Shown here: piece after piece, positions 31,925-43,516 of the stretch
How the letters are laid out: the number at the start of each line of letters is the position of its first letter
Numbering within the stretch: the stretch's first letter is position 1
DNA from: Sphingomonas sp. H160509
GTDB lineage: Bacteria; Pseudomonadota; Alphaproteobacteria; Sphingomonadales; Sphingomonadaceae
Assembly (NCBI RefSeq): GCF_024124765.2
Contig: NZ_JAMXSR020000002.1
Coordinates: 705,001 to 769,000, forward strand
Direction: 5' to 3'
Length of the DNA: 64,000 bases
Made by a program: the position numbers and the translations under genes
The notes under the pieces: generated by a model
What the model was told of the DNA's origin: nothing
What the model saw: only the letters and a program-made list of their open reading frames with translations
Database searches by the model: none

Positions 31925-32463
31925 TCGTCATCGTCCGTTTCATCCGTGTCAGTGGGCTCTTCGGCAAGGTTCAGCGGGCGCGCCGGCTGGATCGTCGAGA
32001 CAGCGTGCTTGTAGACGAGTTGTGCCATGCCTTCGCGCTGGAGCAGCATGCAAAACAGATCGAAGCCTGCGATCTGGCCCTGCAGCATGACGCCATTGAT
32101 CAGGAACATCGTCACGCTGTCTTCGGATTTGCGCACGGCGTTGAGGAAGATATCCTGCAAAAGCGGGTGCTTCTTCTGGTTTTCTCCCACCGCATCGACG
32201 ATCGCCGACACGTCCATGGGCCCAGCAGGCATGATCGTCGAGATCGCATGCTTGTAGATCAGTTGCGACTGGCCATCGCGGCGCAGCAGGACGGAAAAAT
32301 TATCGAACCATGTAACGATGCCCTGGAGCTTTACGCCCTTGACGAGGAACATGGTGACCGGCGTCTTAGAGCGCCGGAGTGCGTTCAGGAACAGATCCTG
32401 AAGCGAGCCTGGTTTATCGGCCAATGGGATAACTCTTTGTTTTTGGCGGGACTTTGCCCGCAA
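31921..32463 (-). CDS. hfq: Double-domain Hfq RNA chaperone
   Basis: 180 residues with two Sm-fold Hfq domains in one chain. Domain 1 (about 20-80) has [29 protein letters not shown] and YKHAIST. Domain 2 (about 101-161) has [30 protein letters not shown] and YKHAVST. Both keep YKH (proximal RNA site) and the N-terminal Gln. Domain 2 has Met where E. coli K31 is and Leu where Q41 is; domain 1 keeps the Lys and has Asn for Q41. The C-terminus is acidic (DTDETDDDD). The real start is probably the TTG at 32424 ([10 protein letters not shown]), preceded by AAAGAG. Tandem Hfq is known in Zymomonas and relatives. It lies between ntrX and hflX. Confidence 0.93.
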   Translation of the reverse strand: MRAKSRQKQRVIPLADKPGSLQDLFLNALRRSKTPVTMFLVKGVKLQGIVTWFDNFSVLLRRDGQSQLIYKHAISTIMPAGPMDVSAIVDAVGENQKKHPLLQDIFLNAVRKSEDSVTMFLINGVMLQGQIAGFDLFCMLLQREGMAQLVYKHAVSTIQPARPLNLAEEPTDTDETDDDD

Positions 32464-32564
32464 GGCGCCGTTTCCCGGCGTCGGAGATGCACCCGGTTAC
32501 CGGGCGCGGTACTGATCTATGATCGCCGCCCTGCTATATCCAGAGGGCGGCGAAATTACGGCGT

Positions 32565-33941
32565 CTATTCCTCGCGGGTTTCGGTGATGCCGAGCAGCTT
32601 CAATTTTCGATGAAGCGCGGAACGCTCCATGCCGATGAAGCTGGCCGTCCGTGAGATATTTCCCGAGAAACGTCGGATCTGCACCCGGAGATATTCCCGC
32701 TCGAACGTCTCGCGCGCTTCCCGCAAAGGCGAGCCCATGATCGCGGTCGATCCGGCTGATCCGATATCGCCCTGGTCCCCGAGAACTTCGGCCGGCAACA
32801 GGTCGAGATCGATCCGCCCGATCCGGTTTCCCGGCGCCAGAATGATCGTACGCTCGACGACATTGCGCAACTGCCGGACATTTCCCGGCCAATCGTAGGA
32901 TTGCAACGCAACCATCGCGTCCGGCGCAATTTCCGGCGTCGGCACGCGGCGCTCGGATGCGTAGTGCGCGATGAAATGCTGGACCAGCGCGGGGATGTCC
33001 TCGCGACGATCGGACAGCGGCGGGATCATCACCGGCACGACGTTGAGCCGGTAATACAGATCCTCGCGGAACCGTCCTTCGGCGATTTCGAACACCAGGT
33101 CGCGGGCGGTTGCCGAGACGACGCGGACGTCGACCTTGACGACCCGCGTACCGCCTACTCGCGTAAAGCTCTGGTCGGTGAGTGCGCGGAGGATGCGCGC
33201 CTGAGTCGCGATCGGCATGTCGGCGATCTCGTCGAGGAACAGCGTGCCACCATGCGCCTGTTCGAACAGACCGGGACGGACGAGATCGCCCGCTTCCTCG
33301 ACGCCGAACAGCTCCTCGTCCATGCGCTCGGGCGTCATCCGCGCGGCACTGACGATGATGAACGGCGCGTCGGTCCTCAGGCTCCAGCCGTGTAGCAGGC
33401 GGGCGGCGACTTCCTTGCCGACCCCCGCCGCGCCCATGATAAGGACCCGGCTGCCGGTTGCCGCGACCCGCTTCAAGGTCGCGCGAACGCCGTTGATCGA
33501 GCCCGAACTGCCGGTCAGGTCGGTTTCGCGGCCGACCGTAGCCCGCAGTGTCGCCACCTCGCGACGGAGCCGTTCGGTCTCGGTCGCGCGAGCGACCATC
33601 AACAGCAGTCGTTCGGCCTCGAACGGCTTTTCGATAAAATCGGACGCCCCGCGGCGGATTGCGGCGACGGCGGTATCCAAATTGCCGTGCCCCGAAATCA
33701 CCAGCACCGGGATCGACGGATCGCGCCGCTTGATCTCGTCGAGCAGTTCGAGGCCGTCGAGACGCGAACCTTGCAGCCACACATCGAGCAGCACCAGTGA
33801 AGGACGCCGCGCTGCGATTGCTTCCAAGGCGGAATCGCTGTCGCCAGCGTCGCGCGTCTCATAGCCTTCGTCCTCCAGGACGCCGGCCACGAGTTCGCGA
33901 ATGTCACGTTCGTCGTCCACGACGAGAATATCGAGCGCCAT
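32565..33941 (-). CDS. ntrX: Sigma-54-type response regulator NtrX
   Basis: 458 residues, intact. Receiver domain with phospho-acceptor Asp in LVLLDVWLQG, then an AAA+ domain with GAAGVGKEVAARLL and [15 protein letters not shown] Fis-type HTH ends the protein (NISRTASFIGMERSALHRKLKLLG). The GAFTGA loop of true sigma-54 activators is replaced (ELFGVEEAGDLVRPGLFEQA), as is common in alphaproteobacterial NtrX, so it likely acts without sigma-54 contact. Partner kinase is NtrY, four bases upstream. Confidence 0.92.
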   Translation of the reverse strand: MALDILVVDDERDIRELVAGVLEDEGYETRDAGDSDSALEAIAARRPSLVLLDVWLQGSRLDGLELLDEIKRRDPSIPVLVISGHGNLDTAVAAIRRGASDFIEKPFEAERLLLMVARATETERLRREVATLRATVGRETDLTGSSGSINGVRATLKRVAATGSRVLIMGAAGVGKEVAARLLHGWSLRTDAPFIIVSAARMTPERMDEELFGVEEAGDLVRPGLFEQAHGGTLFLDEIADMPIATQARILRALTDQSFTRVGGTRVVKVDVRVVSATARDLVFEIAEGRFREDLYYRLNVVPVMIPPLSDRREDIPALVQHFIAHYASERRVPTPEIAPDAMVALQSYDWPGNVRQLRNVVERTIILAPGNRIGRIDLDLLPAEVLGDQGDIGSAGSTAIMGSPLREARETFEREYLRVQIRRFSGNISRTASFIGMERSALHRKLKLLGITETREE

Positions 33942-33945
33942 TAAA

Positions 33946-36183
33946 TCATGTCCGGTTGCGGGTCATCGTGTCGAGTCGGCCCTCCCCAGCCAACTCGGAT
34001 GCGGATGCCCCTTGGTCGAGCGCGGCCAGCGCCTTGGCGTCGAAGGTCATGGTGACGAGTGTACCGCCCCCCGGCCGATCGGAAAAGCCGATCGTGCCGC
34101 AATGCTCCTCAATGATCTTCTTGACGATGGCAAGGCCGAGGCCTGTACCACGGGCACGGGTCGTTACATAAGGTTCGACAATCCGGTCCCGCTCCGCGGG
34201 TAGCCCGATGCCGGTGTCCGCCACTGCGATGCCGACCGTGTTGGCATCGCTCGTCAAAGTCATCGTAACCGAACCGCCGGGTTCACCGCGCGTCTCAATG
34301 GCTTCCACCGCGTTCTTGACGATGTTTGTGAGCGCCTGACCGATCTGGCGGCGGTCGCAAACCAACGTGAGGCCCGGATCGTCCTGCACCAGTTGGAAGC
34401 TGATCGCGGGATGCGCAACCTCATGCAGGAACAGCGCCTGGCGCGCGGCATCGACTAGCGATTCCTCGCGGAACACCGGCTTCGGCATCCGCGCGAACGA
34501 GGAGAACTCGTCGACCATGCGACGAAGATCGCCGACCTGGCGGATGATCGTGTCGGTCAATCGCGAGAACGTGCCGTCCTGCGCCTCGATCTTGCCACCA
34601 TAGCGGCGTTGAAGCCGCTCGGCCGCAAGCTGGATCGGTGTCAGGGGGTTCTTGATCTCATGTGCGATCCGGCGAGCGACGTCGGACCATGCCGCGCGGC
34701 GTTGATCGAGCAGCTGCTGCGTGATGTCGTCGAACGTCAGGATCGGGCCAGTAGCCGGCCGGGCGATCCGCACGGCGAGTGTACGGACCTCGCTCCCCTG
34801 CCCGACTTCGACGATCGCCTCGCGGTCGCCGCCATCGAGCATCGCGTCGAGCTCGGGCGCGACATCGACTAGGCGCCGTCCGACCAGCCCGCCAGTATCG
34901 GTGCCTAGCAACGTCGTCGCCGAATCGTTCGCAATTGTGATCGTCCGCTCGCGTCCGGTTGCGACGACGCCTGCGGAGACCCCCGCCATCACCGCCTCGA
35001 TCAGTGCGCGACGGCTTTCGAGCTGGCCGTTGGCAGTGACGAGTTCGGTGTTCTGCGCCTCCAGCTGCCCGGTCATCTGGTTGAACGCGTTGGCGAGCGT
35101 GCCGACCTCGTCGCGGCTGCGCGGATCGGGAACGCGCGCGGTCAGGTCGCCGGCTGCCACCCGGCGCGCGGCGTCGACGAGCTCGCCAACCGGCCGGACG
35201 AGACGATCCGCAACCGCCAGCGCGATCCACACGGCAATCCCCACGATCAGCAACGAAATCAACAACAGTGCCGCATTGAACTGCAACTGAAGACTGCGCG
35301 CCCTGGCCAGAAGCGATCGATAACTTTTCAATACGTCGTTGGCGCGCGTGGTCTGTTCGGAGAGGGATTTCGTATCCTCGACGCGGCCCGCATAGAGGAA
35401 CAGCTCGTCAGATCCGGGCAGCATCGTGATCGTCTGAATACGATCGCCGGTGACCGAAAGGACCGCACTTTTACCCGACCGTAGCTCCGCGATCGCCGCG
35501 GGCGTGACGCGGCGCGTGAAGTCGATCTCGTACGGGTTGACGATCGCTAGCGTCTGAATTCCCCGTTGAGGGGACAGCTTGAACAAAGCGGCCTCGGAGA
35601 GGCTGCGATAATAGACTTGCTGAAGGAACCAGCCCGAAAAATCCGGGCTTTGAAGCGAACGTTCGCGAAGATATGCAGACATGTCGCTGGCCATCGTCAC
35701 GGTGGCTTCCTGCCATCGGTTGAGCTGGCGTCCGTAGGATGATTGAGCAAGCCCGGTTGCGTTTTCGAGCATACCGCGCGCCTGATCGGAATACCAGAAT
35801 TGCACGCCATATTGGAACAGCAGGGACGCGAAGATCGTCACGAGCAGCATCGGCACAGCGGCGACGATCGAGAACAAAGCGACGAGGCGAACGTGGAGGC
35901 GACCGCCACCGCCGATCGGCGAACGCGCTGCACGGCGCATGGCCACACGTCGCCCTAGCAACATGAGGAGCGCGATGCCGGGCACGAGGTTCGCGACCAG
36001 CAGCAGCGCTACCAGGGGTGGCGGGATCAGGCGCTGCGGTGCGTCGCTGCCGGTAATGATAAAGTAGCTCGTGACGGCGATCGCGATCGCCACGCCGAGC
36101 ACGACCGCCTCTACGGCAGGCGTCACGGCAAACCGGTGTGCAGGCCCGTCATCGTCCATCGGTAGCGTCGCGGAAGCGATCAT
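33946..36183 (-). CDS. ntrY: Membrane sensor histidine kinase NtrY
   Basis: 745 residues, intact. Three N-terminal transmembrane helices, a periplasmic segment and a fourth helix (about 310-330) precede a HAMP domain, a PAS domain (LESRRALIEAVMAGVSAGVV) and the kinase core: H-box [19 protein letters not shown]-box QALTNIVKNAVEAI, G boxes DTGIGLP and GTGLGLAIVKK. It phosphorylates NtrX in response to nitrogen or redox signals. It ends just before ntrX and begins 52 bases after ntrC, so it is part of the ntrBCYX run. Confidence 0.92.
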   Translation of the reverse strand: MIASATLPMDDDGPAHRFAVTPAVEAVVLGVAIAIAVTSYFIITGSDAPQRLIPPPLVALLLVANLVPGIALLMLLGRRVAMRRAARSPIGGGGRLHVRLVALFSIVAAVPMLLVTIFASLLFQYGVQFWYSDQARGMLENATGLAQSSYGRQLNRWQEATVTMASDMSAYLRERSLQSPDFSGWFLQQVYYRSLSEAALFKLSPQRGIQTLAIVNPYEIDFTRRVTPAAIAELRSGKSAVLSVTGDRIQTITMLPGSDELFLYAGRVEDTKSLSEQTTRANDVLKSYRSLLARARSLQLQFNAALLLISLLIVGIAVWIALAVADRLVRPVGELVDAARRVAAGDLTARVPDPRSRDEVGTLANAFNQMTGQLEAQNTELVTANGQLESRRALIEAVMAGVSAGVVATGRERTITIANDSATTLLGTDTGGLVGRRLVDVAPELDAMLDGGDREAIVEVGQGSEVRTLAVRIARPATGPILTFDDITQQLLDQRRAAWSDVARRIAHEIKNPLTPIQLAAERLQRRYGGKIEAQDGTFSRLTDTIIRQVGDLRRMVDEFSSFARMPKPVFREESLVDAARQALFLHEVAHPAISFQLVQDDPGLTLVCDRRQIGQALTNIVKNAVEAIETRGEPGGSVTMTLTSDANTVGIAVADTGIGLPAERDRIVEPYVTTRARGTGLGLAIVKKIIEEHCGTIGFSDRPGGGTLVTMTFDAKALAALDQGASASELAGEGRLDTMTRNRT

Positions 36184-36235
36184 CGTTGCCCCGATACAAC
36201 GTCAACCGTTGCCGTGAAACCACATAATGACAGAA

Positions 36236-37690
<1,455 letters not shown>

Positions 37691-37694
<4 letters not shown>

Positions 37695-38755
37695 GATGCC
37701 GCTCTCGGGAGCAGGAGGCGAAGGACGGTCATCTCGGGGTTTCCTTCGCGGTCGTATTGGACGATGCCGCCCATGTCTCTGGTCAGCTTGTCGACGAGCG
37801 CGAGACCAAGCCCCTGCCCTTCGCGCCGACCCGATACGAACGGGTCGAACAGGTGATCGGCGATGTCGGCGGGGGCGCCGGGACCGTTGTCAAAGATACA
37901 GATCTCGATCGGCAGCGGCAGGCGCGGCTTGCCGGGTGCCGAACTCACGGTGATGCCGTGCCGGTAAGCGGTAGTCATCACGATCCGCGGTTCGCGTTCG
38001 TTTCGAACGGCTTCGCGGGCATTCTTCAGCAGGTTTATGACGATCTGCAGCAGCGCATCCCGGTTGATCTGCGCGGGCGGGAGCGACGGATCGAAGCGCT
38101 CCTCGATCGTTATGCCGCGCGCGAAACCGGCGAGTGCAAGTCGGCGGGCGTGACCGAGCAGCGGATAGATATTCTCGCTGGCGAGCGGCAAGGGCCGGGT
38201 GTCGCTGAAGTCCTGCATGCGGTCGATCAATGCGGCGATGCGATCGACCTCGGTTACGATCAACGTGGTGAGTTCGCCCGCACCGAGCAGTTGCGCCGCG
38301 CCGCGGATACCAGACAGCGGATTCTTGATTTCGTGCGCGAGCATCGCGGCGGCGCCGACCGCAGCCCTGGCTCCAGCCGCGCGATCCGCGGAGTGTCCGA
38401 GCCGCCGTGAGGTGGCGGATGCGTGCAAGGTGATCGCGCGCCAGCCCGGATAGTCGGCGATCTGCGTCTCGGCGAAGTCCGCACGGATCTTGACACCGCG
38501 CGCGGTCGAGATTTCGGTGTCGTAGACGGCGAGAGCGTGTCCGTCACGATTTCGCGGGTCGTCGGGCGGCGGGATGATCGCATCAAGCGGTTGTCCGATC
38601 ATCAACCGTTCGGACAGGTTCAGCAGTTGCTCGGCGAGCGCATTGGCATGTGCGACCTTGTGGTCGGGATCGACGACCACCACAGCCACCGGCAGCGCGG
38701 CGAAGAGTTCCGCGAACCCCGGCCGATTCCGCGATGGCGTATCAGGCCGCTTCAA
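37691..38755 (-). CDS. ntrB: Nitrogen sensor histidine kinase NtrB
   Basis: 354 residues, intact, soluble. PAS domain ([21 protein letters not shown]), H-box [21 protein letters not shown]-box [11 protein letters not shown] and ATP-lid [11 protein letters not shown]. Cytoplasmic kinase/phosphatase for NtrC, normally controlled by PII. The start is a TTG inside the end of dusB (14-base overlap), giving MKRPDTPSR; no ATG fits nearby. Confidence 0.92.
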
Positions 38756-39740
38756 GGTCGCGCCAGGGAGCGTAGAACTCGGCCAGCATCGCCTTGACTT
38801 GCTTGGGGTCGGGCACTTGGTTCACCTTGTTGCGGAACTCGGCCGAACCGGGGAGGCCCTTGGTGTACCAGCCGATATGTTTCCGGGCCATATTCACGCC
38901 GGTCTCAATCCCGTAATGTTCGAGCATCGCCTCGTAATGACCTGCGATCGCGTCATATTGCTCGGTGATCGACGGATCCTCGATGCGCCGGCCGGTGGCG
39001 AACCACTCCATCACCTGGCCGAGTACCCACGGGCGACCATAGGACCCGCGACCGATCATCAGACCGTCCGCGCCGGACTGGTCCATTGCGGCTTTGGCAT
39101 CTTCGATGGTGCAGATGTCGCCGTTGACGATCACCGGGACTGTGACCGCGTCCTTGACCTTGCGGACGAAGCCCCAGTCGGCGCTGCCCTTGTACATCTG
39201 GTTGCGTGTGCGACCGTGAACGGTGATCAGCTTGATGCCGAGGTCTTCCGCGATCCGCGCGAGATCGGGTGCATTGAGGCTGTCGTGGCACCAGCCCATC
39301 CGCATTTTCAGCGTCACGGGCACGTCGACGGCTTTGACGGTAGCCTCAATGATCGCGCTGGCGAGCTTTGTATCGCGCATTAGCGCCGAGCCAGCATCGC
39401 CATTGACGACTTTGCGCACCGGGCAGCCCATGTTGATGTCGATGATCGCCGCGCCGCGATCCTGGCTGAGCTTGGCCGCCTCGCCCATCTCGTACGGGGT
39501 GCAGCCGATCAGCTGCATCGACACCGGTTCCTCCAGCCGATCCCATGCCGCCTTCTGCAACGACTGGCGCGTCTCGCGGATCGCAGCCTGGCTGGCGACC
39601 ATCTCTGTGACGTTGAGGCCCGAGCCATAGCGTCGCACCAGCGTGCGGAACGGCATGTCGGTGACGCCGGTCATCGGCGCGAGCACGACGGGGCTTTCGA
39701 TCCGGACGGGACCGATCTGGATAGGGGCAAGATTACGCAT
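38742..39740 (-). CDS. dusB: tRNA-dihydrouridine synthase DusB (NifR3)
   Basis: 332 residues, intact. FMN TIM barrel: start [17 protein letters not shown], the catalytic Cys in [35 protein letters not shown] and [16 protein letters not shown]. Reduces uridines in tRNA D-loops with NADPH. First gene of the dusB-ntrBC operon, as in other alphaproteobacteria; divergent from ispDF with 91 bases between starts. Confidence 0.93.
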   Translation of the reverse strand: MRNLAPIQIGPVRIESPVVLAPMTGVTDMPFRTLVRRYGSGLNVTEMVASQAAIRETRQSLQKAAWDRLEEPVSMQLIGCTPYEMGEAAKLSQDRGAAIIDINMGCPVRKVVNGDAGSALMRDTKLASAIIEATVKAVDVPVTLKMRMGWCHDSLNAPDLARIAEDLGIKLITVHGRTRNQMYKGSADWGFVRKVKDAVTVPVIVNGDICTIEDAKAAMDQSGADGLMIGRGSYGRPWVLGQVMEWFATGRRIEDPSITEQYDAIAGHYEAMLEHYGIETGVNMARKHIGWYTKGLPGSAEFRNKVNQVPDPKQVKAMLAEFYAPWRDLEAA

Positions 39741-39831
39741 GGATGTGCCTGAAAAAGAGGCATCGCCCTACCCCGTCTGATGGTTTTTCGCAAGACTGGC
39801 GAGCGTCGGAGCGAACCGCTAGATCGCGAGG

Positions 39832-40980
39832 ATGGCACAGGCACAGCGTATCGTCGCGATCATCGTCGCGGCCGGAACCGGCGTGCGCGCCGGGGGATCG
39901 GTTCCCAAGCAGTTCGCGCCGATCGCCGGTCGGCCGATGATCGCCTATTCCTACGACGCTTTCGCGACGCATCCGGCGATCGCCGAAACGATCGTCGTCG
40001 TTGCAGATGGCCAGCAGGGCTTGGCGACCACAGCATTGGGGGACGCGATGATCCTGGTTGGCGGACCGACGCGGCGCGAGTCGGTCACCAACGGTCTCGC
40101 GGCGGTCGGCGACGCGACGCACGTGCTGATCCACGACGCCGCCCGTCCCTTCCTGTCGCACGCGGTCATCGATTCGCTCGTCGCCACCTTGAAGACCAGG
40201 GACGCGGCCATTCCCGTCCTCCCGGTGACCGATACGCTCGCCCGCGGCAGCGTCCTGCTCGGCGACATCGTCCCGCGCGCGGACCTCAACCGGGTGCAGA
40301 CACCGCAGGCGTTCGCCGTGGAGGCTTTGCGTGCCGCGCATGCGGTCTGGCCTGCGGGTGAAGAGGCGACCGACGACGCGCAGATGGTGCGACGGCTTGG
40401 CGTCGGCGTCGCGTTGGTGCAGGGCTCGGCGATGCTCGAGAAAGTCACGCACCCAGAAGATTTCGCGGCCGCCGAAGCGCGTGTCGCGTACGAAACCCGT
40501 ACCGCGATGGGGTTCGACGTCCACCGTCTCGAAACCGGCGAGGAGCTGTGGCTCGGCGGCGTCCTGATCCCGCACGACAAGGGTTTGTCGGGGCATAGCG
40601 ACGCCGACGTCGCGCTCCACGCGCTGACCGATGCGCTGCTAGGCACGATCGCAGCAGGCGATATCGGCACGCATTTCCCGCCGAGCGATCCGCAGTGGAA
40701 GGGCGCCGACTCCGCTCAGTTCCTCCAGCATGCCGCCAAGCTGATCGCCGACAAGCGCGGTCGCATCGATTTCGTCGACCTGACGATCATGTGCGAGGCG
40801 CCGAAGATCGGCCCGCACCGCGCGGCGATGACCGCGCGGATCGCCGACCTGCTCGAGCTGACGCTCGACCGGGTCAGCGTCAAGGCGACCACGACCGAGC
40901 GGCTCGGCTTCACCGGGCGCGGTGAGGGTATCGCCGCGCAGGCGGTCGCAACTATCCGCCTGCCCGGATCGCCGCTTTGA
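39832..40980 (+). CDS. ispDF: Bifunctional IspD/IspF enzyme of the MEP isoprenoid pathway
   Basis: 382 residues, intact. The N-terminal IspD half (to about 220) has IIVAAGTGVRAGGSVPKQF and VLIHDAARPFL (CTP:MEP cytidylyltransferase). The C-terminal IspF half has GFDVHRLETGEELWLGG and GHSDADVALHALTDALLG (metal site), ending GFTGRGEGIAAQAVATI (MECDP synthase). Fusion is usual in alphaproteobacteria. Its stop overlaps the next start (TTGA). Confidence 0.94.
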   Translation: MAQAQRIVAIIVAAGTGVRAGGSVPKQFAPIAGRPMIAYSYDAFATHPAIAETIVVVADGQQGLATTALGDAMILVGGPTRRESVTNGLAAVGDATHVLIHDAARPFLSHAVIDSLVATLKTRDAAIPVLPVTDTLARGSVLLGDIVPRADLNRVQTPQAFAVEALRAAHAVWPAGEEATDDAQMVRRLGVGVALVQGSAMLEKVTHPEDFAAAEARVAYETRTAMGFDVHRLETGEELWLGGVLIPHDKGLSGHSDADVALHALTDALLGTIAAGDIGTHFPPSDPQWKGADSAQFLQHAAKLIADKRGRIDFVDLTIMCEAPKIGPHRAAMTARIADLLELTLDRVSVKATTTERLGFTGRGEGIAAQAVATIRLPGSPL

Positions 40981-41502
40981 AGATCGCTGCCGCGTTTGCC
41001 GCGATCGCGCTCCTTGCCAGCCCGGCGGTCGCCCAACAGCGTTGCATCACCGGGCCCGAGGCCAGAATCGCTGACGCTTGTCGCGATGCCCGACATCCTG
41101 CGCGAAACCGGCCGTGTCTGCGCCGCGCAGCTTCCCGCTGCCAGCCTCATCCGGCGGCAGTCGAGTGCGCTGATCGATCGCTATCAGATCGAGTCCGACC
41201 GAGCCTGGCCGGCGGCGCGCGCGGCAATCGTCAAGCTCAGCGATCCCGCAGTCGACGCGATGCTCGATTCGGAGTTTGCGCGACCGTTACTGACGACGCT
41301 GCTGGTGCCGCAGATCGTCGGACGGATCGCGACGCGCGATTGCGGGACGATCGACCGGATGGTGACGCTGCTCCAGCCCTTGCCACCGCGCAACACCGCG
41401 GGCATCGTCGTCGAGACGTTGCGGTACCTCAAATCCCAGAAGTCGCGCAGCGGTGATATCGCCGCGGTGGCGATGCTGCTCTGCCCGGTGGAGACTCGCT
41501 GA
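40977..41502 (+). CDS. Hypothetical secreted protein, frameshifted
   Basis: About 174 residues. A TTG start overlaps the ispDF stop. Signal peptide MKIAAAFAAIALLASPAVAQQ, then a helical domain with Cys residues (RCITG, RVCAAQL, TRDCGTID, LLCPVE) that could form two disulfides. The frame breaks near 41063-41066; dropping an A reads ITGPEAESLTLVAMPDILRETGR. I do not recognise the family; the operon position between ispDF and cinA is its main context. Confidence 0.6.
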
Positions 41503-42017
41503 TGGATACGATCCTTCCCGCCGAACTCGTCGACGCCGCGCGCAAAGTGGTCGAGCAGAACCGCGCGATCGGCCGCCGGGTCGCGGTCGCCGAGAGCTGC
41601 ACTGGCGGACTCGTCGCGGCTGCCCTTACCGAGATCCCCGGCTCGTCAGACGTGTTCGAGGTCGGCTTCGTCACCTATTCAAACGCCGCCAAGCTCGGCG
41701 TGCTGAAGATCAGTTCGGACGTGCTGGAAACGTTCGGCGCGGTCTCGATCGCGGTTGCCTGGAGCATGGCGCAGGCCGCGCTCAAACAGTCGGGCGCTGA
41801 TATCGCCGTCGCGATAACCGGCGTGGCAGGCCCCGGTGGCGGATCGCTCAAGAAGCCGGTCGGCACGGTGGTGTTCGGTCGCGCCGAGAAGGGTCGTGAC
41901 CCGTCCGACGTCCACGCCGATCGCAAGGACTTTGGCGATCTCGGCCGCGGCGGGATACGGCTTCAGGCCGCGTTGTGCGCGCTCGAACTCTTGTTGCCGG
42001 ACGCGTCGGCCCCGTAA
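41502..42017 (+). CDS. CinA-family nicotinamide-nucleotide amidohydrolase (PncC domain only)
   Basis: 171 residues, intact. Single C-terminal CinA domain with VAVAESCTGGLVAAALTEIPG and AITGVAGPGGGSLKKPVGTV. It deamidates NMN to NaMN in NAD recycling. The N-terminal ADP-ribose pyrophosphatase domain of full CinA is absent. Its 3' end overlaps the opposite COQ10-like gene by 55 bases. Confidence 0.88.
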   Translation: MDTILPAELVDAARKVVEQNRAIGRRVAVAESCTGGLVAAALTEIPGSSDVFEVGFVTYSNAAKLGVLKISSDVLETFGAVSIAVAWSMAQAALKQSGADIAVAITGVAGPGGGSLKKPVGTVVFGRAEKGRDPSDVHADRKDFGDLGRGGIRLQAALCALELLLPDASAP

Positions 42018-42436
42018 AGCTCCGCGGCGCGCGTTTCGAACGCACCGATCATCTTCCGGAGTGCCACGCCGAACACCTGCCCGGCGATCATCTCGAACAT
42101 CCGGTTCTTGAACGCGAAGTCGACGGTGAAGTCGACCGCGCAGCCTTGCGGTTCAGGCCGAAAATGCCATTCGTTGCGCAGATACTTGAGCGGGCCATCG
42201 ACGTAATCGACGTTGAGTTCGCTCGGCCGGACCTTCTGCACGCGCGAGGTGAACGTCTCGCGCAGGCCCTTGAAGCCGACGATCATGTCTGCGAGCGTTT
42301 CCGTCTCGCTGTTCGAGCGCACGCGCATCGCGCTGACCCAGGGCAGGAACTCGGCATAGCGGCCGACATCGGCGACCAGGTCGAACATTTGCTCAGGCGT
42401 GTAGGGCAAATGGCGCGTTTCCGAATGCTTCGGCAT
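41963..42436 (-). CDS. COQ10/RatA-family START-like (SRPBCC) protein
   Basis: 157 residues, intact. Start [27 protein letters not shown] and PWVSAMRV, VGFKGLRETFTSRV, PLKYLRNEWHF are typical of the ubiquinone-binding COQ10 / YfjG family. Likely helps coenzyme Q function in respiration; the RatA toxin name from E. coli is not supported here. The start overlaps the lipA stop (ATGA) and the 3' end overlaps cinA on the other strand. Confidence 0.85.
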   Translation of the reverse strand: MPKHSETRHLPYTPEQMFDLVADVGRYAEFLPWVSAMRVRSNSETETLADMIVGFKGLRETFTSRVQKVRPSELNVDYVDGPLKYLRNEWHFRPEPQGCAVDFTVDFAFKNRMFEMIAGQVFGVALRKMIGAFETRAAELYGADASGNKSSSAHNAA

Positions 42437-43363
42437 CAGATGCGCGCGACGCCCAGCTTGGCGTCACGGTTAGCGCGCAACCGTTCGAAATCGTCACCCG
42501 CATGATAGCTCGACCGAGTCAGTGGCGACGATGCGACCAGCAGGAAGCCCTTCGCGCGGGCGATCGAGGCATAGGCGTCGAACGCCTTGGGCGGCACGAA
42601 CTCGGCAACCTTGGCATGGCGCGGCGTCGGCTGGAGATACTGGCCCATCGTCAGGAAATCGATGTCGGCGCAGCGCATGTCGTCCATCACCTGATGGATC
42701 TCCAGACGCTCCTCGCCGAGCCCGAGCATCACGCCCGACTTGGTGAAGATCGACGGATCGTGCTTCTTAACGCTCTCGAGCAGCCGCAAGGACGCATAGT
42801 AACGCGCACCCGGGCGGATCGTCGGATAGAGCCGCGGCACCGTCTCGAGGTTGTGGTTGTAGACGTCGGGTCGCGCCTCGACGATCGACTCGATCGCCGC
42901 CTGCGCCTTGTTGCGGAAGTCGGGCGTGAGGATCTCGATCGTCGTCGTCGGGTTCGACGCGCGAATTGCCTGGATCACCTTCACGAACTGCGACGCACCG
43001 CCATCGGGGAGGTCGTCGCGATCGACCGAGGTGATGACGATGTGGTTGAGCCCCATCTGCGCAGCCGCATCGGCGACGTTCTGCGGCTCCATCCGATCGA
43101 CTGCGCGCGGCATGCCGGTCTTGACGTTGCAGAACGCGCACGCCCGCGTGCAGGTGTCGCCTAGGATCATGACCGTGGCGTGCTTCTTCGACCAGCATTC
43201 GCCGATGTTCGGGCACGCCGCCTCTTCGCACACCGTCGTGAGGCTTTTTGGAGCGCATCAGCTCTCGCGTCTTTGCGAAGCCAGCGGAGGTCGGCGCCTT
43301 GACGCGGATCCAGTCGGGCTTGCGCGCACGGACCGGCGCAGCCATCGGGGTCATGTCGTTCAT
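42436..43363 (-). CDS. lipA: Lipoyl synthase, frameshifted
   Basis: About 308 residues. Radical SAM enzyme that inserts two sulfurs into octanoyl chains on lipoyl domains. The auxiliary cluster cysteines are in [13 protein letters not shown], the radical-SAM triad in [10 protein letters not shown], and the RSSYH-type end in [12 protein letters not shown]. The frame breaks in a five-T run on the plus strand (43245-43249); dropping one base reads [15 protein letters not shown]. Essential for aerobic 2-oxoacid dehydrogenases, so the break is probably a sequence error. Start [20 protein letters not shown]. Confidence 0.92.
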
Positions 43364-43516
43364 GCACGCCAGATAGCCCCGCCCTGCCGTTGAGACAATG
43401 GCGGCGGACGCCGTCGGCGGGTTGGAACCATCGGACGAACCGGATAAAATCATGGAACCAGTTTCAACATGACAAGTTTTTCATGTTGCATCGCAAACTG
43501 ATATGGAAGGCTAACC

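Noticed and set aside
41963-42436. Toxin RatA of a toxin-antitoxin system
   Set aside because: The protein matches the COQ10/START family in a lipA context; no antitoxin-like partner pattern supports a toxin role.
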